Positions 1 through 6,917 of a stretch of 64,000 bases of DNA are shown piece by piece. Position numbers and translations under genes: made by a program. Position 1 is the stretch's first letter, and each line of letters starts with the position of its first letter. The notes beneath the pieces were generated by a model. That model was given only the letters and a program-made list of their open reading frames with translations. It searched no databases and was not told the origin of the DNA. The DNA is from a bacterium (GTDB taxonomy: Bacteria; Orphanbacterota; Orphanbacteria; Orphanbacterales; Orphanbacteraceae): positions 208,670-272,669 of the forward strand of contig JALGYY010000035.1 of NCBI GenBank assembly GCA_025782575.1. The letters are read 5' to 3'.

Positions 1-1
1 G

Positions 2-373
2 CTCGCCGCACCCCATCTCAGCTATCGATCGGCGCTCGAGGCGCTCACGTCGGCCGGGCTTCTGAAAGGCGCGGCCCATATTACCGGAGGAGGTCTGGTC
101 GAAAACATTCCACGGATTCTGCCGGGAGGGACGGGAGTGGTGATCGACAGAACCCGGTGGAAAGTCCCGCCTATTTTTGACCTGATCGAGGTGAGGGGCG
201 ACATCGAACAGCACGAGATGTTTCGTGTCTTCAATATGGGAATCGGAGTGACGGCGCTGGTCTCCGGTAACAGGACCGACGAAGCCTTCGCACTTCTTAC
301 CGAGTCCGAGTTTACACCGATCTCTATCGGGCAGGTTGTCGAGGGTGAGGGCCGGGTGGAGCTTGGCTGGTGA
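2..373 (+). CDS. purM: Phosphoribosylformylglycinamidine cyclo-ligase (AIR synthetase), C-terminal part
   Basis: This is the last ~123 residues of PurM, cut by the left edge of the window. PurM closes the imidazole ring, turning FGAM plus ATP into AIR, the fifth step of purine synthesis in the cytoplasm. The visible part carries the family's AHITGGGL segment (residues 27-34 of the fragment) followed by ENIPRILP, typical of the C-terminal AIRS domain, and the usual MFRVFNMGIG stretch. The stop codon overlaps the GTG start of cutA (GTGA), so the two are translationally coupled. Nothing looks damaged. The identification is firm; the 5' end is simply outside the window. Confidence 0.93.
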   Translation, partial: LAAPHLSYRSALEALTSAGLLKGAAHITGGGLVENIPRILPGGTGVVIDRTRWKVPPIFDLIEVRGDIEQHEMFRVFNMGIGVTALVSGNRTDEAFALLTESEFTPISIGQVVEGEGRVELGW

Positions 374-711
374 CGAATCCAGAAGGAACTCCCTATGTCG
401 TGGTCCTCGTGACCGTTCCCCTCGGCGATCGAGGGGATGAGATATCACGCGAGCTGATAAGCAGAAAGCTTGCCGCCTGTGTTAACCGGATCGGACCTGT
501 AAGTTCCGTATTTCGATGGAAGGGGGCGATCGAAGAGGAGACTGAGTCTCTTCTTCTGATCAAGACCGAGCGCAGGCTACTTCCGGCCCTGGAGTCGGCC
601 GTAATGGAAATCCACCCATACGAAAATCCCGAATTTCTCGTTCTCACGATCGAATCGGGAGCACCGGCCTATCTGGGCTGGCTCGGCGAGTCACTCTCGC
701 CAGGTGATTGA
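370..711 (+). CDS. cutA: CutA1-type divalent cation tolerance protein
   Basis: A 113-residue protein of the CutA1 family, which forms small, very stable trimers with a PII-like fold in the cytoplasm. The role is loosely tied to copper/divalent metal tolerance and is not settled in most bacteria. Family marks are the VLVTVP opening strand, the KLAACVNRI segment with the conserved Cys, the FRWKG segment and the C-terminal HPYENPEFLVL stretch. Length is normal (about 105-115). The GTG start lies in the GTGA overlap with purM, and the stop overlaps the start of the methyltransferase gene, so the three genes are probably one transcript. The GTG start is forced by this coupling; no better ATG exists upstream. 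Confidence 0.9.
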   Translation: MTNPEGTPYVVVLVTVPLGDRGDEISRELISRKLAACVNRIGPVSSVFRWKGAIEEETESLLLIKTERRLLPALESAVMEIHPYENPEFLVLTIESGAPAYLGWLGESLSPGD

Positions 712-1439
712 TGGGAGACCACTGGTACGAAAGGGCCTTCGGCGAGCTCTATCCCGAACTCTACGCCCACAGGACCACCAGAGAGGCCGAGGCCGGCGTC
801 TCTCTTCTCGAGAGCCAGACGGAATTGCGGGGACGCCGTGTAGTCGATATTGCCTGCGGGACCGGGCGTCATCTTGCGCGGCTTCAGGAAAAAGGTGCCA
901 TCCCCCGGGGGATCGACCTCTCGGATGTGCTCCTCCGCCGGGCGGCGAGTCACGCCCCGGTCATCCGTGGAGACATGCGGTTCCTCCCCTTTTTGGACGG
1001 CTCATTCGACGGGGCACTCAGTATGTTCACTTCGTTCGGCTATTTCGATAGTGCGGATGAAAACAGGGGGGTCCTGCGGGAGATCGGCCGGGTGGTTCGT
1101 GAGGGGGGTTGGTTCTTCATGGACTACCTGAACCGGGACGTGATTCTTCGGAACCTGGTCGAACAGGGCGAGCGGCGTGTCGGCGACCGTGTTGTCCGGG
1201 AAGAACGACACTACGATCCCCGGACGAACAGACTGATCAAGGAAATCCGCATCACAGGTGCGGGGGGAAAGGAGGAGCACCGCTGGGAGGAGAGGCTCAT
1301 GCTCTTTTCGCCTGATGAGATAGAATCCGGAATCGAGGGCGCCGGTTTCCGGATAAAGGCCCGATTCGGCCGCTACGACGGCCGGGGCTTCGACGCAGAC
1401 TCCGATCGCCTGATCCTCTTTTCTACAAGGGGATCCTGA
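711..1439 (+). CDS. Class I SAM-dependent methyltransferase
   Basis: A ~242-residue soluble methyltransferase of unknown substrate. Motif I (VVDIACGTGRHL, near residue 45) binds SAM. GIDLS gives the acidic residue of motif II, GDMRFLPF is the post-II loop, and the VVREGGWFFMDYLN segment is motif IV/V of the Methyltransf_11/25 type. The C-terminal half, with a basic charged strand region, resembles small-molecule or ubiquinone-type methyltransferases but gives no substrate. The ATG at 711 directly follows the cutA stop (709-711), and an in-frame TTG at 708 is an alternative. It is the last gene of the purM-cutA run; the next gene has its own promoter. Confidence 0.82.
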   Translation: MGDHWYERAFGELYPELYAHRTTREAEAGVSLLESQTELRGRRVVDIACGTGRHLARLQEKGAIPRGIDLSDVLLRRAASHAPVIRGDMRFLPFLDGSFDGALSMFTSFGYFDSADENRGVLREIGRVVREGGWFFMDYLNRDVILRNLVEQGERRVGDRVVREERHYDPRTNRLIKEIRITGAGGKEEHRWEERLMLFSPDEIESGIEGAGFRIKARFGRYDGRGFDADSDRLILFSTRGS

Positions 1440-1495
1440 AGAAATCAAGCTCGATCCCGCCGAAATGACTTCATAATTGCCTCCCTATACACATC

Positions 1496-1524
1496 TTGAC
1501 ACAATTGCCGATCCTGAGTAGACT
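1496..1524 (+). promoter_or_regulatory. Sigma-70-type promoter for the small secreted protein gene
   Basis: TTGACA at 1496-1501 and TAGACT at 1519-1524 are separated by 17 bases. The predicted transcription start (about 1531) leaves a ~25-base leader containing the GGGGGA ribosome site (1545-1550) ahead of the ATG at 1556. This is a perfect -35 hexamer in a GC-rich background. Confidence 0.65.
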
Positions 1525-1555
1525 CGTGTTAAGGGACTTTCTTCGGGGGAATTGT

Positions 1556-1792
1556 ATGAAGTTCGTACGCACCCGGCTTATTGCCGTCATGTTACTTCTC
1601 CTGCTTCTCGTTCCCGCTGCGGGCTATTCGGCCGGGGATGGCGACATTCCTGAGATGAGCCCGAATAGTTACAAGACCACGATATCAGACATTATTCCCG
1701 TCATCGATATCGGCCCGTACCAGCACGTCCGGGCATTTTCGTGGTCCTACTTATGGGTGTCGATTCGAATCCTGTTTCCCTTTTTCGCCTAA
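1556..1792 (+). CDS. Small secreted or membrane-attached protein of unknown function
   Basis: A 78-residue protein that I do not recognise. It opens with a clear signal peptide: a basic n-region (MKFVRTR), a Leu/Val-rich core (residues 8-20) and a likely cut after the GYSA at residues 23-26. The mature part is only about 52 residues, with an acidic first half and an aromatic, hydrophobic C-terminus rich in Phe, Trp and Tyr. The ATG at 1556 is chosen because GGGGGA sits 5 bases upstream; an in-frame upstream extension would bury the signal peptide and run into the promoter. It has its own promoter and ends 51 bases before the large TPR-AAA+ regulator. A role as a ligand or target of that regulator is speculation. 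Confidence 0.6.
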   Translation: MKFVRTRLIAVMLLLLLLVPAAGYSAGDGDIPEMSPNSYKTTISDIIPVIDIGPYQHVRAFSWSYLWVSIRILFPFFA

Positions 1793-1843
1793 CACAGGTG
1801 CCTGGGAATACCGACTGCAGCGTGTTTGGGAACGGAAATAGAC

Positions 1844-4800
1844 ATGGCTCGAGACCATAAACCTCACATGGAGCCGCCTCCTGGCCTGAATCGGCCCGGG
1901 GGGGTTACGGGCGCCGGACACAGTCCTCCGGAGGACCGTGTCAACCTTCTGGAGGAGCTTGCCTCCTTCTGCCAGACGGCTGGCGAGTTTCCCACCGCAC
2001 TCGAGTACTACTCCCAGATTCTCGACCTGGCCAAAAGGGCAAGAGAGAACGGCGACCTGATCGGCGAAACCGCCCGCAAAATGGCGCTCTGCTATGAAGG
2101 AACCGGCCAGCTCGACCTCGCCCTCAAAATGCTCGATCTCGCGATCTCCCGAGTGGATCAGGAAAATGCCCCTGATGAAGTCGCCGGTATCCTGATCGAG
2201 AGATCCTACATGCTCTCCCGAAAGGGTGACTACGAAGCGGCATCGGGCAACGCATCGGAAGCTCTCGAAATTCTGCAGAAACGACCTATGTCACTTGACC
2301 TCGGCCGGGCGTTCCGCGCCATCGGGCACATCGCCCTCCGGACAGGACGGATGGGGGAGGCGAGAGACCACTACGAATCAAGTCTCGCAATCTGTCGCGC
2401 TCTCGGCGACCGCGCGGACATGGCGGTCTGCTATAACAATCTGGGCTTGGTATGCAAGAACGTGGGGCATCTCGACGAGGCCACACAGTTTCAGCAGAGA
2501 GCCCTTTCCATCGCGAGAGACCTGGGTCAGAAGCTGCAGATCGGAATTCGCCTGAACAATTTAGGTATAATCGAATTCAAAAGGGGGAACTGGGAGACCG
2601 CCCGCGAATCCTGGGATCAGTCTCTTCGGATCTTCCGCGAGATCGGCAACAAGTGGGAAATCTCGTTCGGCTATCTGAACCTCGCCCACTATTACAGGGC
2701 CGTGCAGGATTGGTCCAAGGCTGAAGAACTCTACACGCTCTCCCTCCAATCGAGCAGGGAGAACGAGGATCGTCGCGGCATCGTGCTTTACCACGAACAC
2801 TTCGGCGAGCTCTGTCTCCGAAGAGGAGAGCACCGCCGGGCAGAGAAAATCCTATCGGAAGGTCTTACACTCGCAGAAGAGATCTCGCCGGGGAGTGAGC
2901 TGACCGCCGAGATTCTGCGCCGCCGTGGGGAGAGCCGCCTCGCCCTCGATGATCTGGACGGGGCGGGTGAAGATGTTTCGAGTGCCATTACCCTCGCTCG
3001 CCAGCTGGGCGATCGATTCGAGGAGGGCGCCGCCCTTCGTATTCGAGGCTTTCTGCGAGCCCGCCAGCCATCGACAGGGAACGGGTTCACGGATTTACGC
3101 CGGTCCATGGAGATCTTTACTGAGATCGGTGCTCGATATGAGCAAGCGCTTTCCCAGACGGCCCTCGCCGAATTAATGCACGGGAGTCCGGTCGAACGTC
3201 GCGAATCAGCCCGGATGCTCGCTTCGGCCGCCGAATCGTTCCGCCGCGTCGGTTCGGAGATGGATGTCGCCCGAGCCCGGATGGCCCGGGCCGCCCTTTT
3301 TGTGGCCGATCACGACGGCGACGCCGCCATCGAGGTTCTCGCCGAGATTCAACCGATCATCGAAGCGCGGGGCTCCGAGGAAGAGCGTGCGAGGCTCCGG
3401 GATCTTCGTCTGCTTTCCGATCACTCTCTCGTCACCGATTCTATTTCTGAATCCAACTCTCTCTCCACTTTTAATGTATTGCTGAAGCGGATCCAATCGA
3501 TCCCCGATCCCGAGGATCGTCTGCAGGAAACCCTCGAGTTTCTCGTGCAGAGAACGGAAGCGGACCGTCTTCTTCTACTCGGACCTCATCCCACACGTGA
3601 TCAGCTCCAGGTCCGTGAGTCGAGGGGAGTACCGCCGCGGGAGTGGCATACCACCGTGGAAGTCGCTCGGATGGCGATCCGGATCGCCATGGATAAGGGA
3701 GGTCACCCGATCTTCTCGACCAATCCGCTCCGGGATTCCCGCATCGATACGACTCTTCCCCAGCTCGACCGTGTCGGGTCGCTCCTCGTCATTCCCGTTC
3801 GGGGCGAACAGGAATACGCCGGCGGGATCTATCTGGAGCGTTCTGTCGGGAAAGGGCCGTTCGGCAAACTGGAACTCGACCTGGCCATTGCTCTCGTCGG
3901 TGTTACGTCCGGCATCCTTGCTGATCTTCACGCGGAGGCCATCCGAAACGAAAACCTGAGACTGAAGCACAAGCTGGGGATCGGCGAAGGGTTTGAAAAA
4001 ATCGTCACGCAAAGCCCTCGGGTTCTCAAGATCATCGAGACGCTCCAGAAGCTCAGACAGTCCGATGCCACAATTCTTCTACAGGGCGAAACGGGCACGG
4101 GTAAAGAGCTGTTTTCGCGGGCCATTCACGATTCATCAAGACGGAAAGACAAGCCGTTCATCACAGTCAATTGCGCCGAGCTCTCCGAGGACGTACTCGA
4201 GAGCGAACTGTTCGGTCACAAGCAGGGTGCGTTTACCGACGCGAAGAGATCGAAACAGGGATTGTTCGAGCGGGCGAGCGGCGGCACCGTCTTCATCGAT
4301 GAGGTGGATAAGGCCAGCAGATATTTCCAGGACACTCTTCTACGTGTGGTCGACAGGAAAGAGGTCAAGCCGGTCGGCGAGACGGATCCCATCCCGGTCG
4401 ATGTCCGGATCATCTGCGCCGCCAATAAGGACCTCCGGACGGAAGTCGAGCAGGAACGATTCCTGAAAGATCTCTACTACAGGCTTCGTGTTGTATCGAT
4501 CCACCTTCCGCCTCTCAGGGAAAGAAAAGAAGATATTTCGATCCTGGCGGAACACTTTCTGAGCACCCAGTCCACTTCGCAGGGAAAGAAATTCACCGGG
4601 ATTGATCCGGATGCCATGCGACTCCTCGTCGACTACGGCTGGCCAGGTAATGTGCGCGATCTCGCCCACGAGATCGAGCGCATCGTGGCGATCTCTCCCG
4701 GAGGCGTGGCGATCGGTCCACAACATCTCTCGCCGGAGATCACGAGCGCCAACGACCTCGGCGCCAAGGGGACGCTATCCGAAGTGGTCGAGCGAATCGA

Positions 4801-4921
4801 GCAACAGATGATTCGGGAAGCGCTCCAGAAATGTAAGGGAAACAAGTCTCGTGCAGCCCGGGAACTCGGGCTCTCACGCCGGGGCTTTTTGAACAAGCTC
4901 CAGCGCTACCGGATCCGCTGA
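1844..4921 (+). CDS. TPR-GAF-AAA+ sigma-54-type transcriptional activator with Fis helix-turn-helix
   Basis: A 1025-residue regulator. Residues ~30-510 are tandem TPR-like helical repeats (recurring NNLG, A.G and Y.SL.. patterns), about 530-690 a GAF-like sensor, about 700-935 the sigma-54-interaction AAA+ domain, and the last ~45 residues a Fis-type helix-turn-helix. Walker A is GETGTGKE, Walker B is VFIDEVDK, and the WPGNVRDL sensor II region is present. The sigma-54-contacting loop reads GAFTDA (nt 4226-4243, residues 795-800) in place of GAFTGA, so productive contact with sigma-54 is uncertain. There is no receiver domain; the TPR array probably senses a protein or peptide. ATG 1844 is preferred over an upstream in-frame TTG at 1826. 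It precedes the cysteine-rich protein and the kinase-regulator operon. Confidence 0.85.
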   Translation: MARDHKPHMEPPPGLNRPGGVTGAGHSPPEDRVNLLEELASFCQTAGEFPTALEYYSQILDLAKRARENGDLIGETARKMALCYEGTGQLDLALKMLDLAISRVDQENAPDEVAGILIERSYMLSRKGDYEAASGNASEALEILQKRPMSLDLGRAFRAIGHIALRTGRMGEARDHYESSLAICRALGDRADMAVCYNNLGLVCKNVGHLDEATQFQQRALSIARDLGQKLQIGIRLNNLGIIEFKRGNWETARESWDQSLRIFREIGNKWEISFGYLNLAHYYRAVQDWSKAEELYTLSLQSSRENEDRRGIVLYHEHFGELCLRRGEHRRAEKILSEGLTLAEEISPGSELTAEILRRRGESRLALDDLDGAGEDVSSAITLARQLGDRFEEGAALRIRGFLRARQPSTGNGFTDLRRSMEIFTEIGARYEQALSQTALAELMHGSPVERRESARMLASAAESFRRVGSEMDVARARMARAALFVADHDGDAAIEVLAEIQPIIEARGSEEERARLRDLRLLSDHSLVTDSISESNSLSTFNVLLKRIQSIPDPEDRLQETLEFLVQRTEADRLLLLGPHPTRDQLQVRESRGVPPREWHTTVEVARMAIRIAMDKGGHPIFSTNPLRDSRIDTTLPQLDRVGSLLVIPVRGEQEYAGGIYLERSVGKGPFGKLELDLAIALVGVTSGILADLHAEAIRNENLRLKHKLGIGEGFEKIVTQSPRVLKIIETLQKLRQSDATILLQGETGTGKELFSRAIHDSSRRKDKPFITVNCAELSEDVLESELFGHKQGAFTDAKRSKQGLFERASGGTVFIDEVDKASRYFQDTLLRVVDRKEVKPVGETDPIPVDVRIICAANKDLRTEVEQERFLKDLYYRLRVVSIHLPPLRERKEDISILAEHFLSTQSTSQGKKFTGIDPDAMRLLVDYGWPGNVRDLAHEIERIVAISPGGVAIGPQHLSPEITSANDLGAKGTLSEVVERIEQQMIREALQKCKGNKSRAARELGLSRRGFLNKLQRYRIR

Positions 4922-5011
4922 TCTTACCACGCCCATTTATCCACCTGTCCCGCAAATCCCTCCAGCTCAACGTTTCCCTGACACGCCCCGCCCCGTCAGA
5001 CCGCCCGGGCA

Positions 5012-5040
5012 TTGACGACCCCTCCAGACTTCGCTAGGAT
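5012..5040 (+). promoter_or_regulatory. Sigma-70-type promoter for the cysteine-rich protein gene
   Basis: TTGACG at 5012-5017 and TAGGAT at 5035-5040, 17-base spacer. A start near 5047 would give a ~20-base leader with a GGGAGAGGG ribosome site before ATG 5068. The same hexamer pair recurs ahead of lpxD (57729), which supports it. Confidence 0.6.
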
Positions 5041-5067
5041 GGTCGAAACTTGGTGGGAGAGGGCACC

Positions 5068-5316
5068 ATGAGCGAAAAGAAGAAAGCGGAACAGCAAGCG
5101 AAGCCGGAAGAGAATCAGGGTTGCGAGTTCTGTCTCTGCTGCTCATGTGAACGGACCTGCATGCGCTGCTCCAATTGCTCCCCCATGAAAAGCGATTATG
5201 TCCCCCTAATCGGCTGCAAGGATTACATCAACATGCGCGGCCTGAAACCTCTCCGATACATCTATTCCGGCGACGCGCTCACGGAATACAAAATTCATAT
5301 CAAGCTCCCTTCCTAG
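5068..5316 (+). CDS. Small cysteine-rich protein of unknown function
   Basis: An 82-residue protein without signal peptide or membrane segment. After a charged, Lys/Glu-rich N-terminus (residues 1-17), eight cysteines are packed into residues 19-37 with the spacing CxxCxCCxCxxxCxxCxxC. A ninth follows as a GCKDY segment, and the last third is ordinary (aromatic and basic). The density suggests zinc or an iron-sulfur cluster, or a metallothionein-like or redox role, but I recognise no family. It has its own promoter, an ATG with GGGAGAGGG just upstream, and lies between the TPR-AAA+ regulator and the sigma-54-controlled kinase operon. Its stop codon begins a 21-base repeat found again after panE. 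Codon use matches its neighbours. Confidence 0.7.
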   Translation: MSEKKKAEQQAKPEENQGCEFCLCCSCERTCMRCSNCSPMKSDYVPLIGCKDYINMRGLKPLRYIYSGDALTEYKIHIKLPS

Positions 5317-5333
5317 CCCGGACTTCTCACCAG
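5313..5333 (+). repeat. 21-base exact repeat, copy 1
   Basis: Begins one base before the TAG stop of the cysteine-rich gene and reads C-TAG-CCCGGAC-TTCTCACC-AG. The identical 21 bases occur at 23990-24010, again starting at the TAG stop of an unrelated gene. It is not an inverted repeat on its own. It may be the end of a dispersed element that has left only its tip. Confidence 0.7.
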
Positions 5334-5491
5334 CCCCCTTTGTTCGATTTCGTACTCCTCTGCCCCGCTTCCTGTACCATTGTGAACGATAATGTACGAT
5401 TCCCAGAGAGGCCTATCGCAACCGGAAGAGCCTCAAGCCTGGAAGTAACTGGTACGAATTAAGATAGTAGGAGATGTATTCCAATGTCCCC

Positions 5492-5507
5492 TGGCATGGG
5501 CTTTGCC
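5492..5507 (+). promoter_or_regulatory. Sigma-54 (-24/-12) promoter of the kinase-regulator operon
   Basis: TGGCATG at 5492-5498, then four bases, then TTGCC (5503-5507). The invariant GG (5493-5494) and GC (5505-5506) are exactly 10 bases apart, as sigma-54 requires, and the -24 box differs from consensus by one base. The predicted start near 5518 sits just before the CGGAGGA ribosome site (5524-5530) and ATG 5536. An imperfect dyad (GTACCATT at 5374-5381, AATGTAC at 5391-5397) lies about 130 bases upstream of the start, where activator sites usually are. Confidence 0.7.
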
Positions 5508-5535
5508 ATCATTAGGGGCATGTCGGAGGATCAGG

Positions 5536-6906
5536 ATGGGGAAGTTGTGGAAATTCTCTTCCGCGCCGAGTAACGAGTTTCGCTTTACGCTCGGTCTCGT
5601 CCTGCTCACTCTGCTGGTAATCAACGCGGGAGGTTGGGTCTTCTACGCCAAAGCCAAAAATTATATGGAACAGCAGAGCCAGAAGCGGCTGATCGCTCTC
5701 GCCAAGGCAGTGGGCGCGCAGATCGATCGGGAGACCGTGCTCGCGTTCCTGCCCGGTGACGAGGAGACCGAACCTTACGCCGTGGAGCGGGATAAATTGG
5801 CGAGGCTTCGTGATGACGCCGACCTGGATCATGTCTATCTTTTCATGCCATGGCAGGGAAATCTGCTTGATGCGCAGCCAGGAATCCCTGTCGGCTGGGA
5901 ACACCCCTTGGCTGATATGACCAGGCCGGACCTCCAACCTCTCTGGGAAGGGACGGCCGTCGGGCTTCCGGTTCACGAGATCGAGGATGAGCGGTTTCAG
6001 AGTGCCTTCGTTCCTCTGCTCGATGAGGGGGAACTCCGGGCAGTGGTTGTCGTGGATGCCAACGCCCGTTTCCTGAGCGACCTCGAGGTTGTTCGCCAGG
6101 GCCTCCTGATAACGGCAGGGCTGAGCCTCGTCCTCGCTACCGGTCTTGGAGTCTATGTATCCCGAAACACCCGGCGGCTCGTAACGCTGCAGGCGGAGGT
6201 CAAGAACAGGGAGAAACTCGCCGCTCTGGGAACCTTGACCGCCGGCCTCGCCCATGAGATCAGAAATCCTCTCTCCATCATTCGAGCCTCGGCCGAGCTC
6301 CTCCAGGAAGAGGAGAAGGGAGATGCCCACAGATCCGGTACCGAGATCGTCGAGGAAGTAGACCGGTTAAGTGACCTGCTTACCCGCTTTCTGGATTTCG
6401 CCCGACCGAAAAACACGGATCGTAAGAAGGAGGACCTTTCACTGCTCGTAATGGAGACAATCAGCCGGGTGGAGTCCGGCTTTCTCGACAGAGGAATCGG
6501 TCTTTCGCATGAAATCGAATTCGAGCCGGCCATAGTTTCCATGGACCGCCGCCAGATCGAGCAGGTGCTGCTTAACCTGATCCTGAACGCCGGGGACGCG
6601 GTCAACGGAGAGGGGGCCGTGGCGATCCGTCTGAAGCGGCGGCGGCGCCCCCACCCGTCGTCCCAGATGGTCGGCGCCACAAGCAGGTACCACCGGTTTG
6701 CCGAAATTACAGTGGAAGATAACGGCTGTGGAATCGGCGTCTCATGTATCCAGCAGATGTTCAACCCGTTCTACACGACCAAAGAAAAAGGAACAGGCCT
6801 CGGCCTTTCCATCGTCCACGGGATCATTCAATCACATGACGGCTACCTGTTCGTCGAGAGCGAGGCCGGCCGGGGAACACGGATCGGATTCGGCCTGCCG
6901 GCATAA
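5536..6906 (+). CDS. Membrane sensor histidine kinase (NtrB/ZraS-like)
   Basis: A 456-residue inner-membrane kinase. TM1 spans residues ~17-37 and TM2 ~189-209, enclosing a ~150-residue periplasmic sensor with no recognised fold. The dimerisation/phosphoacceptor helix has H240 in LAHEIRNPL. The ATPase domain has the N-box (NLILNAGDAV, N351), G1 (EDNGCGIG, ~395-402) and G2 (GTGLGLSIV, ~419-427). No HAMP domain is obvious. A ~17-residue basic insertion (residues 367-383) lies between the N and G1 boxes. ATG 5536 is chosen for its CGGAGGA site and because the sigma-54 promoter ends just upstream. The response regulator follows 11 bases downstream, so the pair is cognate. Confidence 0.9.
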   Translation: MGKLWKFSSAPSNEFRFTLGLVLLTLLVINAGGWVFYAKAKNYMEQQSQKRLIALAKAVGAQIDRETVLAFLPGDEETEPYAVERDKLARLRDDADLDHVYLFMPWQGNLLDAQPGIPVGWEHPLADMTRPDLQPLWEGTAVGLPVHEIEDERFQSAFVPLLDEGELRAVVVVDANARFLSDLEVVRQGLLITAGLSLVLATGLGVYVSRNTRRLVTLQAEVKNREKLAALGTLTAGLAHEIRNPLSIIRASAELLQEEEKGDAHRSGTEIVEEVDRLSDLLTRFLDFARPKNTDRKKEDLSLLVMETISRVESGFLDRGIGLSHEIEFEPAIVSMDRRQIEQVLLNLILNAGDAVNGEGAVAIRLKRRRRPHPSSQMVGATSRYHRFAEITVEDNGCGIGVSCIQQMFNPFYTTKEKGTGLGLSIVHGIIQSHDGYLFVESEAGRGTRIGFGLPA

Positions 6907-6917
6907 AGGAGTGCAAA

